From the NCBI GenBank assembly GCA_963576475.1, contig OY754990.1:7903985-7967984 (forward strand): a stretch of DNA of 64,000 nt, written 5' to 3'. The position numbers and the translations under genes were made by a program. Below, piece after piece: positions 32,782-43,679 of the stretch. The DNA comes from Molanna angustata (taxonomy: Eukaryota; Arthropoda; Insecta; Trichoptera; Molannidae). Numbering within the stretch: the first letter of the stretch is position 1; each line of letters starts with the position of its first letter. The notes under the pieces were generated by a model. That model ran no database searches. It saw nothing but the letters and a program-made list of their open reading frames with translations, and was not told where the DNA came from.

Positions 32782-33796
32782 CCAACTGTCGATTTGTTCA
32801 GGAGAACTTTGTTCTCTTAACATATCGACAATGTATCAAGCCAGAATACGCGAGAATTGTATGGAGAGGTCTACTTTTTTCACGGCTTTTCCAACTTTGA
32901 AGTCAAAAAACACCAACTTAGAGGCTTCGCAGCATATATGTTCCATACACGGATTTACTCAGAATTCGGAGTAGAACATTTCGTGTGTCTGTGTGTGTGT
33001 GTGTCTGTGTGTCTGTGTGTGTGTCCGTCCCCCCCTTATAACTTTTGATCCGCTCAATTTACAGAGCCCAAAATTTCAGAATATATAAACAGTTATAGGC
33101 TTACAAAACTTTTATACTCAGAATTTCGAATTTTTGTTTGAGTCAGGGGTTATTAACTTTTGAATTTTTACTTTATTTTTCCATATATCTCAGAAACCAT
33201 AAAAGCTAGAACGCTGAAAATTGGTACAAATATAGACAAATATAAAATCTCAAATTAATTTATTCAAAAAAATTCCAAGGTTTCTCAAACATTTTTTATT
33301 AAGAAAAATATTTTTTTTATGATAAATTTATGAGTTTAACTGCCTATATTTCCAAAACTTATACAATTATCGAAAAAAGCCGAAACACCCCAACTAGATA
33401 ATTTAATTTTCTATAAAAAATATTAACATTGTAGTAGAAGATCTCAATTTTTTTTAACAATTTTTTTAAAAATTGAATTTAGTGACGACATCGCTTCATA
33501 CATTTTGTATGGCAGTCGCCTATACACAATATCTAAGAAGACTTAATAGATTGATACTTCATCTCCAAACATACATACCATCATGCTATTTTCATATTCT
33601 GGGTAGGAAAAAAGGAACTTCCTCCATACTATCCTATCTTGACATACATACCTACATAATATATGTTGTATAGAAAACAAAATATCTGAAAATATTCAAT
33701 AATTAGTATTTATGGGTTTATAGTTTGGTACATATTCTTCAACTATACATACTATCGCTATCGACAGTTGGATCTCATGTGTTACATGCAACTAGT
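32782..33796 (+). mobile_element. rep-X copy 1, complete (about 1015 bp), HINE-like
   Basis: Begins CCAACTGTCGATTTGTTC. It contains a TG/CA microsatellite followed by a C-run (32980-33035), a region resembling the RTE-a 3' end (33568-33655), and an inverted copy of the start (ATCGACAGTTGG at 33760-33771). It ends CATGTGTTACATGCAACTAG followed by T. The 3' hairpin CATGT-GTT-ACATG just before CTAG, the 12-bp subterminal inverted repeats and the internal microsatellite fit a non-autonomous Helentron (HINE). A 63-codon reading across the microsatellite is not a gene. Confidence 0.75.
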
Positions 33797-34066
33797 ACAT
33801 ATTGGTAATTTAAATGGCAGTGGATTCCTGGTGTGACGTAATGGGCAGTTAAATGATATCAAATTAAGTAAGTCGATGGAGTCTATTTAATTGTTTATCA
33901 ATTTATGTAGATATAACATATCAGTTAATATCCTTCGATTTTCTAAAGTCATTAATTTATGATGTTGTGCAGAGAGGCGATAGTTATCGAATGATAATTT
34001 ACATCTATAGTTTAAGTGCTTCAAAAATTTATTTTGTACATTTTCTATCCTACCTATATAAGTAAT
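33797..34066 (-). pseudogene. Jockey-like LINE fragment
   Basis: Minus-strand reading RIENVQNKFLKHLNYRCKLS, AQHHKLMTLENRRILTDMLY, LHKLINN, a stop, IDSIDLLNLISFNCPLRHTR. VQ.KFLK.L.YR, L..L..RR..TD...L.KLIN..ID...LL..I.F..P...TR is the C-terminal palm-to-tail region of Jockey-type reverse transcriptases. One stop is visible. It ends exactly where rep-X copy 1 ends. Confidence 0.8.
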
Positions 34067-34077
34067 ATAGAACTCTA

Positions 34078-34143
34078 TAAGATAATTATATCCATGCTAT
34101 TGGTAAACACAGATGGTTTTGATTCCGCCGGTTGACCAGACTA
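34078..34143 (+). mobile_element. MITE-M right arm
   Basis: GATAATTATATCCATGCTAT, TTTTGATTCCGCCGGTTG and ACCAGAC match the right arm of the palindromic MITE at 62554-62740. It is cut by the 900-bp transposon at a TA. Confidence 0.65.
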
Positions 34144-35043
34144 AGGTAAGGCGCGCATGGAAGCTTAAATTAATCGGCCGATTAATTTATCGGCCGATAG
34201 TAAATCGGCCGATCGGTTCTAACGCGCATGGAAGCTTCTAGAATCGTACGATTGGAAATAACACGGCGGTCAACATTCATATGATTAGAAATAATTGACA
34301 GATCATAATTTACCGAACTTAATCAAAAAATCATTAACTTGGGCTCCATGCGCCTGTACAACAAGCGGGAAAAAGAAAAACATTACACAGAACAAATGTA
34401 CAGACGCAATAGTGAACCAAGTATATATAATATAAAACTTTTTTTTAAGGTTTTTTCGTTGACACAGTTGAAGTTCATAATTATAAATTGTAAAAAAAAA
34501 AACACTTGAAACACAGTTAAGTTTTTATTCATTAAGTGGAATATTTATTAAATTACCTATGTAACTATTATTCAATTAAGTAATAACTTACCCAATTCAG
34601 TTCTTTTATTATGATTTAGCTGTTCCCAGCCAGTTATTAATATTTCGCTTATCTCCAACCATAATTTTTGCTTAATTTGGCGGTTACTATAATTTTTTAT
34701 CATATAATGAAGGACGTGCTTCAACTAATATAATTATTTTTTCCGAATCAAAATTTATTTCATCTGACATTTCGTTTGGCAGCACTGACAACGTACTTCT
34801 CGATCTACTGCGCTCGGACGATTAAATTATCGGCGAGCATGCGCCATGCGCGCCCTCTCATACAACAAGATTGGTTACAAAAAATCGGCCGGTCTCGGTC
34901 GGCCGATTTTTTTGTGTCACGTCACAGATTTTAAAATCGGCCGATTCTGTTAGCTTTCATGCGCGCTCTTACATGTAATTCGTATGTTGTAACTCACCGA
35001 TAATTAATCGGCCGATGAAATTAGCTTCCATGCGCGCCTACCT
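34144..35043. mobile_element. 900-bp DNA transposon with long terminal inverted repeats, TA target
   Basis: Left end AGGTAAGGCGCGCATGGAAG and right end (opposite strand) AGGTAGGCGCGCATGGAAGC are matched, and pairing extends through AATCGGCCGATTAAT. CGCGCATGGAAGCTT occurs twice at each end, and ATCGGCCGAT-type palindromes occur repeatedly near both ends. TA flanks both sides (34142-34143, 35044-35045). No transposase reading, so non-autonomous. The TA target fits Tc1/mariner; the motif-rich ends are unusual. Confidence 0.82.
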
Positions 35044-35144
35044 TAAGCCAGGATATTTGATGATGAAAATTGTAAAAAATCATGAAACTCATAAATTTGC
35101 GAAGGATTTACGAATTATTGTATAAGCGAATTGTTAGATAATAC

Positions 35145-35225
35145 CTATTACTACATACATAACATCGGGCCAACATGTCCCTCATAGAGTAGGCTGAGAG
35201 AACTGAACGCCACAATTTACTACAC
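35145..35225 (-). mobile_element. RTE-a 3' tail fragment
   Basis: Complement of ACATAACATCGGGCCAACAT, GTCCCTCATAGAGTAGGC and GAGAGAACTGAACGCCAC: the last codons and tail of RTE-a. Confidence 0.65.
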
Positions 35226-35537
35226 ATTCATTTTGAAGTCGGTTTTATTTATCTTTTCACTGCTAATCCGGTAACTTAGGGCGGGTTTTTTATCCTTAGT
35301 TTTAGCTAAATTTAGTGTTATATTTACTTACAGTTAACGCAGAAAAGGGTCTTTTTTGAAAATTTAAGCCCGTTACTATAACGAGAAAAATTATCAACTA
35401 AAAATCGGTACCTAATTATAGTTATATTGTTTGACAATTATTTGACAGTTATGATAGAAATCGCTCGCAATTTTTGTTCATGGCTGACCTTTTGACGTTT
35501 GTACGTTCTGGTTTCATATTTTTTTGTGTAGGTAATA
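35226..35537. other. unassigned sequence
   Basis: No feature seen. Confidence 0.35.
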
Positions 35538-35895
35538 ATAATAATAATTTATATAGCGCCGCTTAGTGATACAAGATCACTCCAAGGGTGCTGTAGCTTA
35601 TTTTTTGGCTCACAGAAACATACCAGTCTTAAGTAATTTACCAAAAGCGTCAAAGCTCTGAGCTCCACGAATATCTGGGGGCAATTTATTGCAGTATAAA
35701 GGCATGTTAACGCTAAAACTGCCATCATAGTCAGCCGTCTTACTGACTCTGTTAATTTCTTTTGAAAATTCGGTGTTTTGTGATCCAGATGACCTCAACA
35801 TAATCTGTCTAACTGATGGAACATCCTTTTGACACAGTTCTTGAATGTAGGTGTGGAGACAAGTCGTTCATAGGCTATAACACCATTAACTGTTC
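35538..35895 (-). pseudogene. L2/CR1-like LINE C-terminus with (AAT)n tail
   Basis: Minus-strand reading VPSVRQIMLRSSGSQNTEFS, KTADYDGSFSVNMPLYCNKL, PPDIRGAQSFDAFGKLLKTG. LRSS, GSFSV..P..(W/C)NKLPP.IR....F..FGK.LKT parallels 7795-8355. The end GGCGCTATATAAATTATT with (AAT)n at 35535-35555 is the L2-type tail. Confidence 0.78.
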
Positions 35896-36484
35896 CTTAA
35901 AGACTACTTGTTCTGGATATATCAACCAGTGTAGTTCGTTAAGAAGAGATGCTTTTGTCAGCTCCATATATCGAACTCGCAACTGCACTAAACAGCATTA
36001 CAGTATCTAATACAAACTTGACACAACAGATGCATTTATAAACGTTTTAGCTTCGTTTTTGGGTAAACTCCGGAGGATACTATTCAACCGTCACTTACGT
36101 GTTAGATGGCCGAGAAGCAATCCAACAATTGCCAAGAACACATCCATAATTAAGATAATTTAGATAGATCAAAGGGAAGAAAGGTGCTGGGAGCGGTGAA
36201 GATATAGAATGGTGTTCGAGAACAAGAAGGATTTAGATATTACATATTGACATTTAAAGGGTTTATATTGAAACTGAAATTGCCCCAGTGAATTAATAAT
36301 ATTTGTATTATATTTGAATATTAGACTTTAAATAAATTAAACTGATATAAATTGCACAAATTCATCGGTCTGAATCGTCTAAATTTTCCAAAATTTAGAA
36401 TGAATAAAACAAAAAAATTGAAATTCAATACTCTTCTATGTATTCTTGTTGAGGGGCTATAGTAGGCTATATACATATAATAGT
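35896..36484. other. unassigned sequence
   Basis: No gene seen. Part of 35900-36120 may be upstream L2 debris. Confidence 0.35.
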
Positions 36485-37511
36485 CCAACTGTCGATTTGT
36501 TCAGGAGAACTTTGTTCTCTTAACACATCGACAATGTATCAAGCCAGAATACGCGAGAATTGTATGGAGAGGTCTACTTTTTTCACGGCTTTTCCAACTT
36601 TGAAGTCAAAAAACACCAACTTAGAGGCTTCGCAGCATATATGTTCCATACACGGATTTACTCAGAATTCGGAGTAGAACATTTCGTGTGTCTGTGTCTG
36701 TGTGTGTGTGTGTGTGTATGTCTGTGTGTGTGTGTCCGTCCCCCCCTTATAACTTTTGATCCGCTCAATTTACAGAGCCTTAAATTTCAGAATATATAAA
36801 CAGTTACAGGCCTACAAAACTTTTATACTCGGAATTTTGAATTTTTGTTTCAGTCAGGGGTTATCAACTTTTGAATTTTTATTTTATTTTTCCATATATC
36901 TCAGAAACCATAAACGCTAGAACGCTGAAAATTGGTACAAACATAGACAAATACAAAATCTCAAATTAGTTTTTTCAAAAAAATTCCAGGGTTTCTCAAA
37001 CATTTTTTATTAAGAAAAATATTTTTTTTATGATAAATTTATGAGTTTAACTGCCTATATTTCCAAAACTTTTACAATTATCGAAAAAAGCCGAAACACG
37101 CCAACTAGATAATTTAATTTTTTATAAAAAATATTAACATTGTAGTAGAAGATCTCAATTTTTTTTTAACAATTTTTTTAAAAATTGAATTTAGTGACGA
37201 CATCGCTTCATACATTTTGTATGGTAGTCACCTATACACAATATCAAAGAAGACTTAATAGTTTGATACTTCATCTCTAAACATACAATATACATATACC
37301 ATCATGCTGTTTTCATATTCCGGGTAGGAAAAAAAGACTGACCTCCATACTATCCTATCTTGACTACCTAGGTACATGTGTTGTATAGAAAACTAAATAT
37401 CATAAAATAATAAATAATTTGTATTTATGGGTTTATAGTTTGGTACATATTCTTCAACTATACATACTATCGCTATCGACAGTTGGATCTCATGTGTTAC
37501 ATGCAACTAGT
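36485..37511 (+). mobile_element. rep-X copy 2, complete (about 1027 bp)
   Basis: Nearly the same as copy 1 from CCAACTGTCGATTTGTTC to GTTACATGCAACTAG, with differences concentrated in the TG microsatellite (36685-36740). Same orientation, 2.7 kb downstream of copy 1. Different flanks show an independent insertion rather than duplication. Confidence 0.85.
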
Positions 37512-38357
37512 AATAAAACTATAGAATACTCATTCCCATACAAAATCTCGCTGAAAAAGTGAAGCCGTTTTATTGGCCGGTTCGTGTCAATATATGTATG
37601 ACTCTGCTGGTAGACATTGTTCGTATAGTACTACTCGTTATGACTGCGTAAATAATTTTGCAATCAGTTAAAAAATTCCCTATTTGGAGAACGTATCACG
37701 CAGACGGCCAAATGATTACTGAATGCTCGTAGCAAAATGTTGACCAAATTAGTCAACATAAAGCAGTCGTGTTTACTGCAGGCTAAAGAGTATTCTTTAC
37801 TATTATTAGTCTATGGCTATATAGTATATTTTGAAAATAATTTCCCTACTACCCCCAAAAGATACGTCTATGAAAAGGAACAGTTTATATGTACATCTTT
37901 ATTCTATTGCATGAGTTTTTTTTTTAATTTTGAATTTGATAGTTTTCTTTTAAAATTAGTTTTAGTAAAACCCATTTTTATTTTTTTTTATTGTAAGTAA
38001 CTAAAAAACTACAAGGCCTATTTTTACTTCAATCGAAAGAGAATATAAAAATCTACCGGCTGAGTTTTTTTATTGTTATAATATTTTAATAACTATTCTT
38101 GTTTTTTAAAAAAACTCAAAATTTTACCTTTTTGCACGGTAAAATGTTGTATATCACATATCAGATGATATGCAATATTTTTTCGTGTTTCATATATAAG
38201 AAGGTAATTTAGAGTGTATTTTTGCGTACATCCGTGTACCCAGGGTTAACAAGGGCCTTAAGGGACTTAAAAACTGTGAAGAACGTAAATAAAGTGTCCC
38301 TCATATTATGACGATAGTGTGTGTAAAAATTAAATGAATTAAATACTAAATTATTAT
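37512..38357. other. unassigned AT-rich sequence
   Basis: No gene seen. An 87-codon plus reading (37737-38000) ends in a T-rich hydrophobic stretch and has no support. Confidence 0.35.
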
Positions 38358-38655
38358 ACTAGTTGCACATGATATATAGTAACACATGAGATCTAACTGT
38401 CGATAGCGATAGTAAGTATGTATAGTTGAAGAATTCATACCAAACTATAAACCATAGAAATCCAAATTATTTAATATTTTAAGATATTTTGTTTACTATT
38501 CATAACAAAATCATGTGTCATGATAGGATATTGTGGAGGTCAGTCCTTTTTTCTTACCCCGAGTCCCCGTAGATATTGTATAGTGTATACTGCCATACAA
38601 GTTGTGTAAAACGATGTCGTCATTAAATTCAATTTTTATAAAAATTGTTAAGCGT
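38358..38655 (-). mobile_element. rep-X 3' part, reverse
   Basis: Begins (plus strand) CTAGTTGCACATGATATATA, with a small internal insertion against the consensus. It continues through GAGATCTAACTGTCGATAGC and ATGTCGTCATTAAATTC, and is lost after 38655. Confidence 0.75.
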
Positions 38656-39033
38656 AAAATTGTTAGCGCGAGCACAAACACCGATTTAGTAAAAGTTTGT
38701 CCTGAGGAAGAAGCGGTTAGTTTCGTAAATATTCGAACTAAAACACTCAAACTGGTGGTTAATACAAAGTCATTGTGTATATATTTTTATTTATATATAT
38801 CATAAAGTTCACCTATTTTTATTCACACACGAAGCTTTATTATTAACTTGTTATAAACCGTCAAAAATGACGGAATTTAATATTGTTTACATAACCATCT
38901 GCATATATAATACGTTGTTCTATATTTCCTTGAACCGTACTAGAACTGTATTTATCCCATACAAAAAAAATTAGAGATTTTCAATTCGACTCAGGGGCAT
39001 GGACGCCAATCTTCCAATTATTTTTTTCCAATT
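38656..39033. other. unassigned sequence
   Basis: No feature seen. Confidence 0.3.
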
Positions 39034-39562
39034 ACTCCTCACTAACCCAAGGGGATATAGTGGGGAGCTATGATTTCGCAAATTTTAAGGCTATTTTTTT
39101 ATTGCAAATTATCAACAAGTATCATGCTGAGATTCTATTCTCAAAGTTTCATCACAATGTATCTGTGTGTGTGTTGTGTGCTATGTACGGCGTGTTTATT
39201 TTACTTTATAGAATATAGACTAAAGTACTCATTCGATATTTTTAAAATTTTGCAAATATGTATATCTAATACTCGCTTAGACCCCATTAGATTTTGAACG
39301 ATATCTGAATAGTGCTTCTCAATTTTTTTAACTATCAAATATTTCAAAGTGACCCCAACTCAGGAAAATTAAAATTTGAAATTTTTATTTTCAAATTGGT
39401 AAAAAGACACATCACTTTCATAAAATGGCATTGAAGACTTATCAAGTTTTCATAATAAAATATTTATATAAAAAATAATTTAACAAACTCATTTCATGAA
39501 AATGGTGAATATTTTCCATACAAAATTTGAATATTTTATAGAATGACTTGTTAGTGAGGAGT
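39034..39562 (+). mobile_element. rep-Y copy 1, 529 bp, 13-bp inverted ends
   Basis: Left ACTCCTCACTAAC (39034-39046) and right GTTAGTGAGGAGT (39550-39562) are perfect inverted repeats. The interior AGTATCATGCTGAGATTC, AAGTTTCATCACAATGT and GATATAGTGGGGAGCTATG is homologous to the 137-bp satellite. Other copies: 41389-43251 (reverse, interrupted) and 43680-44150. Confidence 0.72.
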
Positions 39563-40052
39563 GTAACGTTGGCCACAACCACAGTTTGGTGGAATTTATA
39601 TGCGGACAAACGATCATACAAACACACATAGGAAATTATGTTATTATAAATCGTTCTTGATTGATTGCCTAGTCAATTTGTTCGAGTAGAAATGGCGGTG
39701 GTTCGATATAAACATTGCGACGGGGTTACGTTATAACGAGTTCGATATAAAAAAAATAATAATAAAAACAACGAAGTGAATAAAATTTTATGGTTGAAAA
39801 TGGCGGCGGAGTTAACAATTTTAATTATTATTCGACGGTATAAAACTCGGGTCATTGAAAACTAATGGGTCAAAAAATATTTAGTTTGAAATACAAAGTA
39901 CCAAAATTTGTACACGGTATTGTGCCGAGGTCGCAGGTCGATCATGAAATAAGGCGGATCACGGTGTGTCTCGTTTTTAACCGATTTCCGAAAACGGAGA
40001 CATTAGTAATTGAACGTTGTAATATATTGATGTTGCGCCTTACAACAGTCAA
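39563..40052. other. unassigned sequence
   Basis: Homology to the outside of rep-Y near 41360 continues for about 20 bp (GTTGGCCACAACC). Beyond that no repeat or gene is seen; two GGCGG-containing stretches near 39690 and 39800. Confidence 0.4.
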
Positions 40053-40087
40053 TCAGTATAGCTTATAGGCATTATAAGCTATACTGA
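40053..40087. repeat. perfect 15-bp hairpin, 5-base loop
   Basis: TCAGTATAGCTTATA, loop GGCAT, then its exact complement. It lies at the outer edge of a split SINE-c. Confidence 0.75.
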
Positions 40088-40157
40088 CTACTAAAATAAG
40101 CATGAATGTCTGTGCTATAGGTGAACGAAATCGGTCGAGGCAAGATATAGGTCCGAG
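40088..40157 (-). mobile_element. SINE-c, 3' part of a split copy
   Basis: Complement of GAACGAAATCGGTCGAGGCA. The head of the same SINE lies at 41178-41263 in the same orientation; the two are separated by a 1-kb insertion. Confidence 0.72.
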
Positions 40158-41177
40158 AGTCCTACCTAAATACTAAATACTAACCATGTTTTCATTGCAC
40201 AGTCGCTCACTTAAGTTAGGAGATCACGTGGCTTCCTAACTGGAGGATGCTACCAAGTTCACGTATGAGACACATTGCATTGCAGAGACATATCTAAATA
40301 CTAACCATGTTTTCATTGCACAGTCGCTCACTTAAGTTAGGAGATCACGTGGCTTCCTAACTGGAGGATGCTACCAAGTTCACGTATGAGACACATTGCA
40401 TTGCAGAGACATATCTAAATACTAACCATGTTTTCATTGCACAGTCGCTCACTTAAGTTAGGAGATCACGTGGCTTCCTAACTGGAGGATGCTACCAAGT
40501 TCACGTATGAGACACATTGCATTGCAGAGACATATCTAAATACTAACCATGTTTTCATTGCACAGTCGCTCACTTAAGTTAGAAGATCATGTGGCTTCCT
40601 AACTGGAGGATGCTACCAAGTTCACGTATGAGACACATTGCATTGCAGAGACATATCTAAATACTTAGCGCATGCGCATCGGCGTAAACTAACATTTGCG
40701 AATTGTCAAAAAATAAGGTTGATAACGAGGAACCTTACAAGTGGTTTAATACTAAAATACGAGATTTTTTCGGTAGATGATGATTTTATCGGCTTCGTTG
40801 AATATGTATTGGTAATTTTGTCAAATCAAACACCAAACAGAGCATTCAGTGATCCATACGAGATGCCGAAAATTCGGTGGAATTTCAAAAAAATCGTGAC
40901 ATCGAACTATCAGTGTGAAGTTGGTTACATATGTTTGTGTTGTTATAGCAAAAAAACATTTTAAACGTTAAACGTCAGAAAAGAGATGGATAGCTTTCTA
41001 AGCTCATAGAAATATATCTATATATTTTCTTCATACACAATAATGTGGAATTCTATGCCATCGACCTTAAGTTTGTCGTAGTATTTAGTTAGTGATGTCT
41101 CTGCAACGCAATTGCTAACTTAAGAATACTAAATACTCCAGTGAGGTTAGGAGTTAGTATTTAGTTACCTAGGACTG
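40158..41177. mobile_element. about 1.0-kb insertion with inverted ends and internal 121-bp array
   Basis: Left AGTCCTACCTAAATACTAAA and right (opposite strand) AGTCCTAGGTAACTAAATAC are inverted. Array-like sequence reappears inverted at 41075-41150 (TGTCTCTGCAACGCAATTGC). The centre (40665-41070) has only a short, unrecognised reading. It splits a SINE-c. Confidence 0.62.
40171..40665. repeat. 121-bp tandem repeat, four copies
   Basis: Unit starts at TAACCATGTTTTCATTGCAC at 40181, 40302, 40423 and 40544 give an exact 121-bp period. The first three units are essentially identical; the fourth differs at least twice (AGAAGATCATG for AGGAGATCACG). Confidence 0.95.
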
Positions 41178-41263
41178 TGCTTTCGGGTCTCAAACTCGCG
41201 ACCACTGGATTACTAACTCAGCACGCTAACCGCTCTGCCATCGACCCATCTAAATTAAATTAG
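41178..41263 (-). mobile_element. SINE-c, tRNA-like head of the split copy
   Basis: Minus strand: GGTCGATGGCAGAGCGGTTA (box A), GCGTGCTGAGTTAGTAATCC, GGTCGCGAGTTTGAGACCC (box B, one change). Better preserved than the head at 29301. Confidence 0.8.
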
Positions 41264-41388
41264 TTCGTTAAATTGTTTTTGATTTGAATATTTTCCATTG
41301 ATGCCATTCAAAATAAATAAATAAATTGAGTAATAATACCCTACTAGGTAAATCCCTGAAAAAACAATTGGATTGTGGCCAACACTAA
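41264..41388. other. unassigned spacer
   Basis: No feature seen apart from homology to the outside of rep-Y at 41368-41388. Confidence 0.3.
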
Positions 41389-41484
41389 ACTCCTCACTAC
41401 CAAATCACTCCACAAAGTATTCAATTTTTGTATGGAAACAATTCAATATTTTTATGAAATGAGTTTGTTCAATAATATTTTATT

Positions 41485-42555
41485 ATTTATTTATTTATTT
41501 ATTTGGATTAGTTAACAATTACAATACACAAACGATTTACAGAAATGAGACCAATTACATACTAATCACAAAAAGTACAGAAAAATGACAGTTACAAAAA
41601 ATAGAATAAAAAAAGCATTTCATATATTGTATATTTTTATTATTGCATATGCGCAAATATTGGATTTTTTTTTCCCTGTCGGGAGTCAAAGATATTTTTT
41701 AACAGATTTTTAATTATCTCAATAGAGACGAAGTTGGAATATTTATTGTAGGAGAACCGGGAAATCAAGGCACCTACAGGGCTTACGACCTGTCATCGGC
41801 TGGTTTACGTGATCACTTTATGCGCTTGCGCAACGTTCACCAATTATGCCTTTTAATGAGATCCCTATCAATTCAATTTTGATAGTTCTATATATTGTAA
41901 TACTGAAATTCTTTTCGCTTGAAAATAAGGAATTTTTACTACAGCCATCTATGGGTGAAATTATGAACAAGAATCTTATTATTTTTATTTATTTTGTTGG
42001 AACGCCATCTATTGAGAGAATTGGTTTTTTGTAAATAATGAAAGCTACAATTCTTATATCTGAGGTGACAATGCATTTTTCGCATAGAAGTCACCCCTGA
42101 ATTGCGCCAGACTTATAAGGTCATTTTTGTCTTATTTACCTACTTGTACCAATGTGTAAGTAATCGAATATTTTTATTATTGCATAAAGTAATCGCATAA
42201 AGTGATCACGTAAACCAGCCGATGACAGGTCGTAAGCCCTGTTGGTGTCTTGATTTCCCGGTTCTCCTACAATAAATATTCCAACTTCGTCTCTATTGAG
42301 ATAATTAAAAATCATATATTGTAATAAGTATGTATATCTGTGGGAAGGATGTGGACTGTGGATGATTAGAGTGGTTTATAAGGAATGAAGTAAGCATATT
42401 TATTCAACTATCATTGTAGGCGAATGCAAACTTTTATATAATTCAATTCTGTATCGCAGTTGGCTACTATCAAACATGTCTAGGCCTGCAAAGTAACTAT
42501 TAACTATTATTATTATATTATAAGTTTTAACTATTGCAAGCCCGCACAATGAATG
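41485..42555 (-). mobile_element. LINE 3' end inside rep-Y, split by a rep-Z foldback
   Basis: Starts with a (TTTA)n run, the reversed A-rich LINE tail, followed by 3' UTR-like sequence to 41631. It resumes at 42313 after the foldback. The 11-bp CATATATTGTA occurs at 41621-41631 and again at 42313-42323 as a target duplication. The right limit is approximate. Confidence 0.55.
41632..42312. mobile_element. rep-Z foldback: direct copy plus inverted arm
   Basis: Left portion 41632-42120 is a full rep-Z (GGCACCTACAGGGCTTACGA to GAAGTCACCCCTGAATTG). 42185-42312 is the first 125 bp of rep-Z again in reverse (CCAGCCGATGACAGGTCGTA, CTTCGTCTCTATTGAG). The whole is bounded by 11-bp direct repeats. Confidence 0.75.
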
Positions 42556-43251
42556 CGTTCTGCCCTGTAGTAGAAAACTTGATAATACTTTAATGCCATT
42601 TTATGAAATTGATGTGCCTTTAAGCAATTTTTAAAATAAAAATATCATATTTTAAATTTGCTGAGCTTGGGGTCACATTGAAATATTTGACAGTTAAAAG
42701 AATTGAGAAGCACTATTCATATATCGTTCAAAATCTAATGGGGTCTATTCGAGTATTAGATATACATATTTGCAAATTTTAAAAATAATTGAATATGTAA
42801 GTACTTTAGTCTATAATCGATAAAGTAAAATAAACATGCTGTACATAGCACACACAGATACATTGTGATGAAACTTTCAGAACACTAGTTGATAATCTAC
42901 AATAAAAAAATACTTCAAACTTGACGTGAGCAACTCTGTAGAAGTTGCTGAGCTTGGGGTCACTTTCAAATATTTGACAGTTAAAAGAATTGAGAAGCAC
43001 TATTCATATATCCTTCAAAATCTAATGGGGTCTAAGTGAGTATTAGATATACAAATTTGCGAAATTTGAAAAGAATCGAATGAGTACTTTAGTCTATAAT
43101 CGATAAAGTAAAATAAACTATAGGTACATTGTGATGAAACTTTCAGAATACAATCTCAGCATGATACTAGTTGATAATCTGCAATAAAAAATACCCCTAA
43201 CAATTGCGAAATTATAACTCTCCTCTATATCCCCTTGGGTTAGTGAGGAGT

Positions 43252-43679
43252 AAAAATATTCCAAACGGCGTGGTATGTAAAAATTAACGAAAATAATTGT
43301 TACAATATCCGCTCGGTGGTGAAGCTACAGATCACCGGTGGATTAGTTAAAAATATGCAAAGTAGGGTTTTTTGTTGGACTGGATTAATTATGGGGGGGG
43401 GGATATGGGGCTGAATGAAATCGGGGCGGTTGGGGGGATGAAGTCACAGACAGAAGACACGTGGGTGGACTTCTAAACCCTTATAATGTAGGTATACCTT
43501 ATAAAGTACCTATACATTATTCAATTAATATATGTGTGTAGAATATAATATTATCACTTGTTCCTAGATGTGAATTCGTTCGAGGTTTAAAGTCAAACAA
43601 TAGTATGGGTAACCTTTTTCAACCGACTTCAAATAATATCCCTTTTTTCTAATAAAAAAATCCTAATTTCAATGTTTTT
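43252..43679. other. unassigned sequence
   Basis: No gene seen. G-rich tract GGGGGGGGGATATGGGGC near 43393 and more G runs to 43440. Confidence 0.4.

Larger units (their letters stand above)
41389..43251 (-). mobile_element. rep-Y copy 2, reverse, interrupted and partly duplicated
   Basis: Ends ACTCCTCACTA at 41389 and GTTAGTGAGGAGT at 43239-43251. The order of blocks equals copy 1 reversed, interrupted between 41485 and about 42555 by a LINE 3' end that itself holds a rep-Z foldback. One rep-Y segment is present twice (42658-42770 and 42950-43060, GCTGAGCTTGGGGTCAC). Confidence 0.72.

Noticed and set aside
32857..33048. ORFs with Cys-Val-Cys-Leu repeats at 32857 and 36560
   Set aside because: TG microsatellite of rep-X translated; same artefact in both copies.
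40171..40665. CRISPR-like appearance of regular repeats
   Set aside because: Head-to-tail repeats without unique spacers, in a eukaryotic intron; the same applies to the 107-bp and 137-bp arrays.
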